DNA of 54,372 nt from NCBI GenBank assembly GCA_947564835.1, contig CANOET010000004.1:1-54372 (forward strand). The letters are read 5' to 3'. The position numbers were made by a program, and so were the translations under genes. Below are positions 1 through 8,157 of this stretch, one piece after another. Source of the stretch: an uncultured Eubacterium sp. Lineage in GTDB: Bacteria > Bacillota > Clostridia > Lachnospirales > Lachnospiraceae. How positions within the stretch are numbered: position 1 is the first letter of the stretch; each line of letters starts with the position of its first letter. The notes under the pieces are model-generated. The model saw nothing but the letters and a program-made list of their open reading frames with translations. It ran no database searches and was not told the origin of the DNA.

Positions 1-197
1 TAATACTGGCATTTACAGAGATTTTCTATTCCATAAACTGTCAAAGACGGGATTTCAAAATCCTCCTTTTATTTTTATAGCAATTCTCTTAGAACGTTTA
101 TTGCTTATATCCGGTATTATAAATCTGTTTCACCACATTTTATATAAAAAGAATTCTATAAATATCAAAATCATGACCTATTTGAACCGATGCTTTT
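1..197. other. Non-coding left edge
   Basis: AT-rich stretch downstream of the first GH94 gene, which reads leftwards. I see no convincing hairpin with a T-run and no credible gene. The short open frame that crosses it runs antisense into the GH94 gene and has no family signature. Confidence 0.5.
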
Positions 198-2609
198 CTA
201 CAGTTCCAGAACAATCTGTGTCTGATCCTGCAGCAAGGATTCCGGTACGTAATTGCCCGCTACTTCTTTCCCGTTTACGACAAGCCTGCTGCAGCCCGTT
301 TGTACATGCCGCGGATTTCTGACGATGATATGCAAATGTCTGCCCCGGAAATCTTTTTCGATTTCAAACGTCTCCCAGCCTGAGGGAATGGCAGGCGCGA
401 TCCGCAGCCCGCCAAAATCCGGCCGCATTCCTAAAATGCCTTCCACGCAGGCAGTCATAACGGTCGAGGCCGTTCCTGTCAGCCAATGTACATGGGAGCG
501 CCCGAAATGCGGGCTGTCCTTGCCCTCAGTAAACTGCCCGTAGCAATAAGGTTCCAGCTTGCGGACCTGCGCCTTGTCATTTTGTGCCGCAGGGGCGTTT
601 TCCAGAAAATACTGGAACGCACGGTCGCCGTGCCCGCATAACGCTTCCGCTAAGATCAGCCAGCCCTGGGACTGTGAAAAAATACCCGCGTTTTCTTTTG
701 ATCCGGCATTATAAATAACCGCCAGCGCCCCGTCAAACGCATGCTTGTGATATGGCGGCGCCATCAGCATCGCCCCGTATTCTGTATTCAGCCTGTCATA
801 AACCACATCCAGCGCCTGCTCTGCCTGCTCTTTATCGGCCAGCCCGCTGATCACGGCCCAGCTTTGCGGATTCAGCCAAATATTTGCTTCTGGATCTGTC
901 CGTCTGCCGATGATTTCTCCCTGCTGCGTATAGCCGCGGATAAACCGGTCTTCGTTCCAGCACAGTTTTTGGATCTTTGCGCCAAGTTTTTTCTGCATAC
1001 GCTCCAGCTCATCCAGATAACCCGCGTCTTTCTTATATTGTGCAAATTCTTTTAGAATCGTCATGGCATAATACAGCTGGAAGGCGACAAAGGAAGACTC
1101 CCCGTCCCTGCCCAGCCGCAGGCAGTCATTCCAGTCCGCATACAATCCGGCAGGCATCCCGTGTATACCCAAATGCGCCATGGAAAAACCAATTGCACGC
1201 TTTAGATGCTCATAAACACTGCCTTCCTCCTTGTCCGCAAACGGAATGACTTCGTCGATAAACGCCAGGTTGCCCGATTCCGCAATATATTTATATACCG
1301 TCGGAAACAGCCACAGCGCGTCATCGGCGCGGTATGCGGGATGACCGGTCTCTTTGACATAAGAAGCGTCCTCCGGCGTATCCTCACGGCCCGGCTGATG
1401 GGTGAATTTTACCAGCGGCAGCCCGCCGCCATGATGTACCTGCGCAGAAAGCATAAACCGTATTTTTTCCAGCGCCATTTCCGGCGCCAGATGGATCACG
1501 CCCTGGATATCCTGCACGGTATCCCGGTATCCGTATCCATTGCGCAGCCCGCAGTAAAAAAACGATGCCGCACGCGACCAGATAAACGTCATAAAGCAAT
1601 TGTAAGCATTCCATGTATTTACCATCGTGTCAAATTCGCTGCACGGCGTTTTTACCTGGAAATGGGAAAGCTTCCCGTGCCAGTAGGCGATCAGTTCCTG
1701 TTGTTCTTTCTTACATACCTGATCAGGATTTGCATAACGTTTTATAATCGCCTCTGCCTGGGCATCATACTGCATTCCGACAAGGAAAGCAAGGCATTTC
1801 GTCTCCCCAGGCTCCAGCTGCACCGCTGCTGTCAATGCTCCGCAGCCGTTTCCGTTATAGTTCATCTCGCCACACAGCACACCGTCGGCCACTCCCTGCG
1901 GATTCCCATATCCATGATAACGCCCGAGAAATGCTTCTTTATCGCCGCAATAAGAAGAGACCTCCGCGCCCGCCAGCCCGAAAAACCGTTCTGTCATAAT
2001 CTTATCGTCCACATCTTTGCCGTCCTCCACTCCGTCCAGATTGCCGTGAACCATCTGGCAGATCCGGTTGCCGCAAAATTCCGTCTTTGTAATAAACTGG
2101 GAATACTGCAGATTCACCTGATCCTGTTCGTAATTGCTGTTATTGGTAAATTCGGCATATCCGGTAATGCCAAGGCTCCTGGCCCGGCCGGAATGGTTGG
2201 TAACCTGCAGGCTCCATACTTCATAAGCCTGATCCAGCGGCACATAATACATCGCCTGCGCCTGAATACCGCTGTACGCTGCTGTCAGAACCGTATATCC
2301 TGTCCCATGGCGGCATTCACTTTTGTATACAGACAAATCCTTACCGACCGGCTGCCAAGATACAGACCAATAATCTTTGGTATCATTGTCGCGGATGTAA
2401 ATATAGCGCCCAGGCTGGTCAAACTGGTTGAAAATATACCGTAAGATCCGGCCGTTCGCACCGGATTTTGCAAAACTGTACCCGCCGGCTTGATTCGAGA
2501 TGAGTGCGCCGTATTCAGGCGAACCTAAGTAATTGGCCCATGGCGCAGGCGTATCCGGCCGTTCGATCACATATTCGCGTGCTTCGTCATCAAAATATCC
2601 ATATCTCAT
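198..2609 (-). CDS. GH94 phosphorylase, cellobiose phosphorylase-like
   Basis: Inverting phosphorylase of family GH94, predicted to act in the cytoplasm on cellobiose with inorganic phosphate, giving glucose 1-phosphate and glucose. The start MRYGYFDDE, the following APWANYLGS and AGGYSF segments and the length of about 803 residues match cellobiose phosphorylases. The general acid is expected to be the second Asp of ADWNDCL, about residue 495, close to its place in characterised enzymes. I chose the second of two nearby ATGs: AAGGAG abuts the first ATG (2615) but sits about 7 nt before 2609. No signal peptide is visible. It lies divergent from an AraC regulator and near a second GH94 gene. 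Family is secure; the exact disaccharide is inferred from similarity only. Confidence 0.88.
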   Translation of the reverse strand: MRYGYFDDEAREYVIERPDTPAPWANYLGSPEYGALISNQAGGYSFAKSGANGRILRYIFNQFDQPGRYIYIRDNDTKDYWSVSWQPVGKDLSVYKSECRHGTGYTVLTAAYSGIQAQAMYYVPLDQAYEVWSLQVTNHSGRARSLGITGYAEFTNNSNYEQDQVNLQYSQFITKTEFCGNRICQMVHGNLDGVEDGKDVDDKIMTERFFGLAGAEVSSYCGDKEAFLGRYHGYGNPQGVADGVLCGEMNYNGNGCGALTAAVQLEPGETKCLAFLVGMQYDAQAEAIIKRYANPDQVCKKEQQELIAYWHGKLSHFQVKTPCSEFDTMVNTWNAYNCFMTFIWSRAASFFYCGLRNGYGYRDTVQDIQGVIHLAPEMALEKIRFMLSAQVHHGGGLPLVKFTHQPGREDTPEDASYVKETGHPAYRADDALWLFPTVYKYIAESGNLAFIDEVIPFADKEEGSVYEHLKRAIGFSMAHLGIHGMPAGLYADWNDCLRLGRDGESSFVAFQLYYAMTILKEFAQYKKDAGYLDELERMQKKLGAKIQKLCWNEDRFIRGYTQQGEIIGRRTDPEANIWLNPQSWAVISGLADKEQAEQALDVVYDRLNTEYGAMLMAPPYHKHAFDGALAVIYNAGSKENAGIFSQSQGWLILAEALCGHGDRAFQYFLENAPAAQNDKAQVRKLEPYCYGQFTEGKDSPHFGRSHVHWLTGTASTVMTACVEGILGMRPDFGGLRIAPAIPSGWETFEIEKDFRGRHLHIIVRNPRHVQTGCSRLVVNGKEVAGNYVPESLLQDQTQIVLEL

Positions 2610-2734
2610 ATCCATTCTCCTTTTCCATACTCGATGCTATTTCAAATTTTCTTTTGCCTGGCAGCCCTCCCTGCTTTGTTTTTCTATCCCGGATTATATC
2701 CTGTTTGCGGACGTTCTTATATAAAACTATGTAC

Positions 2735-2752
2735 AAAAATATCAGATTCATG
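2735..2752 (+). promoter_or_regulatory. Putative operator shared by both GH94 genes (copy 1)
   Basis: The 18-mer AAAAATATCAGATTCATG lies between the divergent GH94 and AraC genes. It recurs with one change at 6457-6474, upstream of the second GH94 gene and in the same orientation relative to both GH94 genes. It ends just before a TATAAT box (2754-2759) that could serve the AraC gene, so binding here could control both directions. The regulator assignment is inferred from proximity. Confidence 0.5.
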
Positions 2753-2869
2753 ATATAATACAAAGCAGGGACCGAAATACCGTCCTATCAGCCGCAGCGT
2801 TTAAGAAATGCGGCCGCAACCGATTTTTCTGACCCGACGGCGTATCAAACGATACAGACAAGGAGAATT

Positions 2870-3610
2870 ATGAATTTACAAAAAGAATGGCACAAGCAGG
2901 AACTAAAAGCTGCGGAAGATTCCCTCGCACACCGCCCGCTGGAAGAAGAGTATACCTTTTATCACGCTGTCAGTTCCGGTGATATAAACTATGTACAAGA
3001 CAACTGCCGCCAGAATATCTTTGGCAGCCCTGCCGGAATGGGTGTACTTTCCCATAATCCGCTTACAAATATGAAATACCATTTTGTTGTCACTGTCGCC
3101 ATGATCGTGCGGCACTGTGTTGAAGCTGGCATGGAACTGGAGCAGGCTTACCGGCTGAGTGATTTTTACATCTTAAAAATGGACGCTTGTACGTCCATTG
3201 CCTCCATTTGCAAGCTCCACGACAGTATGGTGCTCGATTACACCGGAAAAATGCTGCTTCTGAAAAAAGAAAACGTTATCTCAAAACCTGTCATCCGGTG
3301 TATGGATTACATCTACAGCCATTTAAACTGCCGCATTACCATTGAAGAGCTTGCGGGCTACACCGACCTGTCACCCAGTTACCTGTCACGCCTGTTCAAA
3401 CAGGAACTCGGTGTCCCAATCAGCAGCTACATCATAGAAAAGAAAATCGAAAAAGCCCAGCATCTGCTGAAATATTCGGATTACAGTTTTATTGATATCG
3501 CAAATTATCTGGCCTTTTCGTCGCAGAGCCACTTTATCCAGACCTTTAAAAAATCTGTCGGGTTAACGCCAAAAAAATACCGGGATAAATTTTACCGCAC
3601 TTCCTGGTAG
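2870..3610 (+). CDS. AraC-family transcriptional regulator
   Basis: DNA-binding regulator of 246 residues. The C-terminal AraC/XylS domain begins near residue 145, with a first helix-turn-helix (about 155-178, TIEELAGYTDLSPSYLSRLF) and a second (about 207-230, FIDIANYLAFSSQSHFIQTF). The N-terminal 140 residues are not a recognised cupin and resemble the poorly defined sensor halves of many Lachnospiraceae AraC proteins. The start has AAGGAG five bases upstream. The gene is divergent from one GH94 phosphorylase and convergent with the other, so it probably responds to a beta-glucoside and controls both. That role is inferred from context. Confidence 0.88.
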   Translation: MNLQKEWHKQELKAAEDSLAHRPLEEEYTFYHAVSSGDINYVQDNCRQNIFGSPAGMGVLSHNPLTNMKYHFVVTVAMIVRHCVEAGMELEQAYRLSDFYILKMDACTSIASICKLHDSMVLDYTGKMLLLKKENVISKPVIRCMDYIYSHLNCRITIEELAGYTDLSPSYLSRLFKQELGVPISSYIIEKKIEKAQHLLKYSDYSFIDIANYLAFSSQSHFIQTFKKSVGLTPKKYRDKFYRTSW

Positions 3611-3639
3611 TCTGCGGGTACGGCGCCCAATTACAAAAA

Positions 3640-3669
3640 GCTGCGGACGGAAGAAACTCCGCCCGCAGC
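3640..3669 (-). terminator. Rho-independent terminator of the second GH94 gene
   Basis: Twelve-base-pair arms (GCTGCGGACGGA / TCCGCCCGCAGC, one mismatch) around a GAAAC-type loop. Read on the minus strand the hairpin is followed by TTTTTG, as expected for termination of the leftward GH94 gene. On the plus strand the tail is only CTTGTT, so termination of the AraC gene would be weaker. Confidence 0.75.
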
Positions 3670-3680
3670 CTTGTTATCAT

Positions 3681-6380
3681 CTATAAACTTCCCAGCCTGA
3701 TTTCCACCTGATGCACTTCATCTGTCATCTTAAGGATCCAGCCCCTCGCCAGGACCACCGATTTGCCACCGGCTGGTATTTGTTCTCCGTCACAGGCCGC
3801 CCATTCGATCCTGTATTCCCCATAGGCCAGCTTGTACGGGTTGCAGATCACTACCCAGAATTTTTTGCCTGCAAACTGCAGCTCCAAACGCGCCTGATCC
3901 TGCTGATCGAACTGCTCTTTGACCAGCTTCGGGCAGATTTCCAAATTTCCGGCCCTCCCACGCACGCCGAACACCTCCGTAACCATCGTCAGCATATACC
4001 AGCTTGCTGCACCTGTTAAATAATGATACATGCCTCTGCCGTCCCGGTTAAAATATTCCGGAATACCCGGATAGATCCTGCTTACCTCAAACCGCAGCGA
4101 CGCATCCGCCAATGTCTGCAGTACACGGTATCCTTCATTTACAAACCCTCGTTGATACAGGGCATTCGCATACATCACTGTCATATGGGAAAATACAGCC
4201 CCGTTTTCCTTCTCTCCGTAAGCAAATCCGAACATCCTGCCCATATCATATTTCCGCTCTTTAAAATCCGTATTGAGCCGGTACCCGCCAGACGTTGCAT
4301 CATACAGATAACGATCCGCACTTTTGCAGATCTGTTCTGTCTGCTCATGGCCTGCCGTCCCGCTCATAACCGCAAAGACCTGTCCGGTCAGCATCATCCG
4401 TACCCCCTGTTTGCGGTACCCTTCCACTGCATTTCCATGATCATCATAATAACTGTTAAACCAACCCTCGCCATCGCCCTGAATCCACTCTGTCCTGCGG
4501 ATATGCTTCTGCATCCAGTCCGCCTTATTCCTTAGGTTCCCTGACAGTTCTTTGACGTCCACCATCACCGTCCTGCCGCTGACCTGATGGCTGCAGGCGC
4601 GTAAATAAGCCTGCAGAATGGCCTGTTTTGCTTCTGTATTGTTATAAACTCCGATATCATCTTCTAATAGTATCCGGATTTCTTCCAACAGCCGCACCTG
4701 TTTCCATCCAGGCTGTTCCGACAGCATCATCAGTATGTCCGCCAGCTGGCGCAAGTTCCCGGCATACGCACACGTAAATGCCACACTCTCCCCGCGCTGC
4801 GGCGCCATATCCAGCGCATCGTTCCAGTCCGCGCCCCGCAGCCGGATATGGTTATGTTCCCCGACTTCATAAAACGCACACAAATGCTGTAACAGCAAAT
4901 GTTCTAATACGCTTCCCTGGTACATTTCCCCCGTCTGGTCTTTTAGCCATATCCCATCTTGTACTTCCCATTGCGTATCCAGCCCGCCGCCGCGCATTGC
5001 CTGCTCATCTTTAAAATAAGGAACCGGTTCCCCTAATATTTCAAAATCCCCCGTCTGGTCCATATAAAGCCTGATCGTCAAAAACGGCCAGACCCCGTGA
5101 TCCATCCAGACGCGTGCAATTCCATTCCGATCCGCCACAAACTGCCCCCGGCCTTCGCCTATAATCGTAGCATTTGTCCCGTCAATACGGATACCGCCGG
5201 TGTTTGCAAGGATCATCTCCCTGACACTTCCCGGATCCATAATCAGCAGCGACAGGCAGTCCTGCCACAGATCCCGCCAGCCCCTGCCGCCTCTGCCGTA
5301 ATCATGGTACGGCAAAAACGAACATCCATAAATACGGCGCAGGATCGGCTGGAAGCTCACCCATCTGAGAAACTGGTCAAACCGGCTGCTGCCCGTATGA
5401 TACCGGACGTTCACTTTCTCCTGCCAATAAGCCCTTGCCTTTTGGAGCGCCTCTTCCACCTGCTGCGATGTCTGGTACGCAGCCGTAATTTTTTCAATCT
5501 CACCCTCATCTGCGGTTACGCCCATAACAACTGTATATTCTGCATGCTCTCCTGGTGCCAGGCGGACTGCCGCAAACCGGATACCGCCCAACGCCTCCCT
5601 TCCTTCCGTATAAAAGCCTGACCCCTCTCCAGGCACATTCTCCCTAACTTTCTGCGGATTCGTAAAGCTGCCGCCTTCCCCGATATAATCCTGCACAACT
5701 GGATAAAAGCTCTCTGGTTTTTCCCCATTTCCAGCCGCCCCGCATACAAAATACGTCAAGTCATTGATCCGGTGCCCCCGCTCATCAAAAGACAGCGTCG
5801 GCTTTACATATACACCCTGGCTGGTCGTCCGGATCTGGTGCAGCAAAGATGTTACATGCCTGTGGTCACGGATATTATCCGCGCTTCTCCCATAAATCGG
5901 GATAGCTGCTATCGGTGTTACCGTCTGCGGCACATCTGCCAGATTATAAAGCCTCACCCGCATCAGTTCTACCGAATGCCCCAGCGGTACAAACGACGTC
6001 ACTTCCGCCTTCAACTGATATCTGGCCGATGTCCTCGTCACCATATGCCACATCAGCCCGGCTGTCAGCACACTCCGGTCCTGCGTATCTGTAAATTTCA
6101 TGCTTTCCTGCCATGCGGACGCCCCCACCGCTGACCAGGCATTGCCATCCTCCATGCTGCACCAAAAATTCCTCCCGGAGCGGTTATTATGCAGATTTTC
6201 CGCACTGACAGGCTCCATCAAAAACGCATTCTGGCTAATCTTACTGTCTCCTCCCAGATTCGGGGTTACTGCACTTTTCATTCCCTGTTCCCCTGCAACC
6301 GGAAAATACAAATAACTGTAATTTTCCGGCTGTTCCAGGCAAAACGTCCCGTCTTCATCGATAAACTGTATCGTATGCAT
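3681..6380 (-). CDS. GH94 phosphorylase, laminaribiose phosphorylase-type subgroup
   Basis: A second GH94 enzyme, about 899 residues, clearly different from the cellobiose phosphorylase-like gene at 198-2609. Visible GH94 features are RGGRGWRDLWQDC, the DGTNATIIGEG segment and ADWNDALDM with the expected catalytic Asp near residue 521. Proteins of this length and style include laminaribiose phosphorylases and relatives; the acceptor cannot be read off the sequence. I chose the ATG at 6380 because AAGGAGGAAGCAG precedes it directly, whereas the upstream in-frame ATG at 6416 has no site. No secretion signal is present, so a transporter must import the substrate. It carries its own terminator at 3640-3669 and a putative operator at 6457-6474. 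Confidence 0.83.
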   Translation of the reverse strand: MHTIQFIDEDGTFCLEQPENYSYLYFPVAGEQGMKSAVTPNLGGDSKISQNAFLMEPVSAENLHNNRSGRNFWCSMEDGNAWSAVGASAWQESMKFTDTQDRSVLTAGLMWHMVTRTSARYQLKAEVTSFVPLGHSVELMRVRLYNLADVPQTVTPIAAIPIYGRSADNIRDHRHVTSLLHQIRTTSQGVYVKPTLSFDERGHRINDLTYFVCGAAGNGEKPESFYPVVQDYIGEGGSFTNPQKVRENVPGEGSGFYTEGREALGGIRFAAVRLAPGEHAEYTVVMGVTADEGEIEKITAAYQTSQQVEEALQKARAYWQEKVNVRYHTGSSRFDQFLRWVSFQPILRRIYGCSFLPYHDYGRGGRGWRDLWQDCLSLLIMDPGSVREMILANTGGIRIDGTNATIIGEGRGQFVADRNGIARVWMDHGVWPFLTIRLYMDQTGDFEILGEPVPYFKDEQAMRGGGLDTQWEVQDGIWLKDQTGEMYQGSVLEHLLLQHLCAFYEVGEHNHIRLRGADWNDALDMAPQRGESVAFTCAYAGNLRQLADILMMLSEQPGWKQVRLLEEIRILLEDDIGVYNNTEAKQAILQAYLRACSHQVSGRTVMVDVKELSGNLRNKADWMQKHIRRTEWIQGDGEGWFNSYYDDHGNAVEGYRKQGVRMMLTGQVFAVMSGTAGHEQTEQICKSADRYLYDATSGGYRLNTDFKERKYDMGRMFGFAYGEKENGAVFSHMTVMYANALYQRGFVNEGYRVLQTLADASLRFEVSRIYPGIPEYFNRDGRGMYHYLTGAASWYMLTMVTEVFGVRGRAGNLEICPKLVKEQFDQQDQARLELQFAGKKFWVVICNPYKLAYGEYRIEWAACDGEQIPAGGKSVVLARGWILKMTDEVHQVEIRLGSL

Positions 6381-6456
6381 CTGCTTCCTCCTTAAATTTG
6401 CATTTATTTCCTGCATTTTAACCGGTTTCAGCGGATGTATCTATCAGATCGGCGGG

Positions 6457-6474
6457 AAAAATATCAGATCCATG
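6457..6474 (+). promoter_or_regulatory. Putative operator shared by both GH94 genes (copy 2)
   Basis: AAAAATATCAGATCCATG, identical to the copy at 2735-2752 except for one base, 77 bp upstream of the GH94 start at 6380. Here the core TATCAGATC occurs twice (6442-6450 and 6462-6470), a direct repeat with a 20-bp period. Such helically phased direct repeats are typical of AraC-family binding sites, which supports the link to the regulator at 2870-3610. Confidence 0.5.
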
Positions 6475-6496
6475 TACTGATTTGCGGATAGGGATG

Positions 6497-7282
6497 CTAC
6501 CCCAGTACCTCCTTTCGCATCTTAAGCAAAATCTTCTTCTCCAACCTGCTTACCTGCACCTGGCTCATATCCAGCTCCTGCGCCGTCTGCACCTGTGTCT
6601 TCTCCTGAAAATACCGAAGCTCGATCAGCCTGCGCTCCCTCTCCCCCAGCTCTTCCAGCAGCTGCCGCACCAGCAGGTCATTCAGCACCTTTTCTTTTTC
6701 CGGATCCCCCATACTGCCCGCCGCCATCCCGCCGCCCGGCGACTCGGCTCCAAATCTCTGTCCGACGCCCCGGCCTTCCGCGATCTGGTCAACCAGATAC
6801 AGCTCGCTTCCATCTGACTGATACACGCTGCGGTAAATGGACTCCACTTCCAGGTTCGCCTCTACCGCCATTACAATATCCTCCCGGCTCAGCCCGGTTT
6901 CTTCCGACAGCTCCTGCACCGTCGCCTCCCGCCCTTTTTCCTGGCTGATCTTTTCCGCTGCCCTGCGGATGCGCCAGCCGTTTTCCTTAAGGCTCCTGCT
7001 GATGCGCACCAGGCCGTCGTCGCGCAGGAACCGCCGGATCTCGCCGCTGATCAGGGGAACCGCATAAGTGGAAAATGCTACCTCGTATGTAAGGTCAAAT
7101 TTATCAATTGCTTTGATCAGCCCGATACTGCCGATCTGAAAAAGCTCCTCTCTGTCATGCCCGCGGTGTTCAAATCGTTTGACAATGCTTCCTACCAGTC
7201 CAAGGTTCTGCCTGACCAGCTCCTCTTTTGCATCCGCATCTCCCTGCTGTGCCCGCAGGATCAAAGACATTGTCTCTTTCAT
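6497..7282 (-). CDS. sigF: Sporulation sigma factor SigF
   Basis: Forespore-specific RNA polymerase sigma factor (SpoIIAC) of 261 residues. It has sigma-70 region 2 (HDREELFQIGSIGLIKAIDKF), region 3 and a region 4 helix-turn-helix (TQVQTAQELDMSQVQVSRLE) near the C-terminus. It lacks region 1.1, as expected for a sporulation sigma. It starts five bases after the spoIIAB stop, in the conserved order spoIIAA-spoIIAB-sigF. Activity is known in the family to be held off by the anti-sigma factor SpoIIAB until SpoIIAA is dephosphorylated. A Gly-rich insertion (about residues 190-205, GAESPGGGMAAGSMG) between regions 3 and 4 is longer than usual. Confidence 0.95.
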   Translation of the reverse strand: MKETMSLILRAQQGDADAKEELVRQNLGLVGSIVKRFEHRGHDREELFQIGSIGLIKAIDKFDLTYEVAFSTYAVPLISGEIRRFLRDDGLVRISRSLKENGWRIRRAAEKISQEKGREATVQELSEETGLSREDIVMAVEANLEVESIYRSVYQSDGSELYLVDQIAEGRGVGQRFGAESPGGGMAAGSMGDPEKEKVLNDLLVRQLLEELGERERRLIELRYFQEKTQVQTAQELDMSQVQVSRLEKKILLKMRKEVLG

Positions 7283-7287
7283 AAGCG

Positions 7288-7755
7288 TCAGGCCCCTGTC
7301 CCAAACTGCTTGACCATACGGACTGTCGTCCCCTGCCCGGGCGCGGAATCTACTTCTACATCGTCCATAAACGCTTCCATAAACGCAAATCCCATGCCGG
7401 AACGCTCCAGTTCCGGCCTTGTCGTATAGAACGGCTCTTTTGCTTTCGGTACATCGTCGATCCCTGTTCCATAATCTACGACTTCAATCTGTATCTGCTG
7501 TTTTTCTTTGACGCATGTCAGATAGATTTTACCGATCCCGTTCTCATAGCCATGTATAATGGAATTGGTTACCGCTTCTGATACCGCCGTCTTTACGTCT
7601 GCCAGCTCGTCCAGCGTCGGGTCCATATCCGCGAGAAACGCTGCGACCGCAACCCTTGCAAACCCTTCGTTGACCGAATACGAATCGAACCGGATACTCA
7701 TTTCATTGCGTTCGCCCCCAGTCTGCGGCGTACGTTCCTGCTTTTGCTCACTCAT
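7288..7755 (-). CDS. spoIIAB: Anti-sigma F factor and serine kinase SpoIIAB
   Basis: GHKL-fold serine kinase that binds and inhibits sigma F and phosphorylates the anti-anti-sigma factor SpoIIAA. The N-box appears as SEAVTNSIIHGYENG, the G1 box as DYGTGIDD and the G2 region as ERSGMGFAFM. The core FDSYSVNEGFARVAVAAF is typical of SpoIIAB. The first 18 residues, rich in Glu, Gln and Arg, are an extra leader compared with the usual protein; the internal Met of NEMSIRFD is an alternative start. It overlaps the spoIIAA end by eight bases, suggesting translational coupling. Confidence 0.94.
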   Translation of the reverse strand: MSEQKQERTPQTGGERNEMSIRFDSYSVNEGFARVAVAAFLADMDPTLDELADVKTAVSEAVTNSIIHGYENGIGKIYLTCVKEKQQIQIEVVDYGTGIDDVPKAKEPFYTTRPELERSGMGFAFMEAFMDDVEVDSAPGQGTTVRMVKQFGTGA

Positions 7756-8068
7756 ATTTCACCGCCTCCGTTTCCATCAGTTTGTGCAGGCCGGAAATCC
7801 GGAAGATCTTTTGGATCCGGTCGTTCATATGCTGCGCTTTCACGCTGCCGCCGCAGTAGTTCATATTCCGGCACCTCCCGATCAGCACGCCGATACCGGA
7901 GCTGTCCATAAACTCTGTCCCGGAAAAATCAAACACCAGGCTGCGCACCCGGTACGAATCGATCAGCAGGTCTGCTTCCATCCGCAGCTGCTCGGCGCTG
8001 TGATGATCCAGCTCTTTTGGCATGGAAATCGTCAGGCACCCTTCTTTTAGTTCATAATGGCATTCCAT
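7748..8068 (-). CDS. spoIIAA: Anti-sigma F factor antagonist SpoIIAA
   Basis: STAS-domain protein of 106 residues that releases sigma F by binding SpoIIAB. The phosphorylatable serine lies in FMDSSGIGVLIGR near residue 57, as in the family. The start has AGGAGGG nine bases upstream. It is the first gene of the spoIIA operon, as in Bacillus and Clostridium. No sigma-H-type promoter could be assigned with confidence in the short space before it. Confidence 0.94.
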   Translation of the reverse strand: MECHYELKEGCLTISMPKELDHHSAEQLRMEADLLIDSYRVRSLVFDFSGTEFMDSSGIGVLIGRCRNMNYCGGSVKAQHMNDRIQKIFRISGLHKLMETEAVKYE

Positions 8069-8118
8069 CGTAACACCCTCCTGTCATACATGAATCCTGT
8101 TTATATAGATAACATAAA

Positions 8119-8151
8119 AAAGACACTGGCCTTTGATTGGTCAATGTCTTT
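8119..8151 (-). terminator. Terminator after the TPR membrane-protein gene
   Basis: Thirteen-base arms (AAAGACACTGGCC / GGTCAATGTCTTT, two mismatches) around TTTGATT. On the minus strand the stem is followed by a run of T residues (TTTTTTATG). It separates the TPR gene from the spoIIA operon, so spoIIA should have its own promoter. Confidence 0.7.
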
Positions 8152-8157
8152 CGTAAA

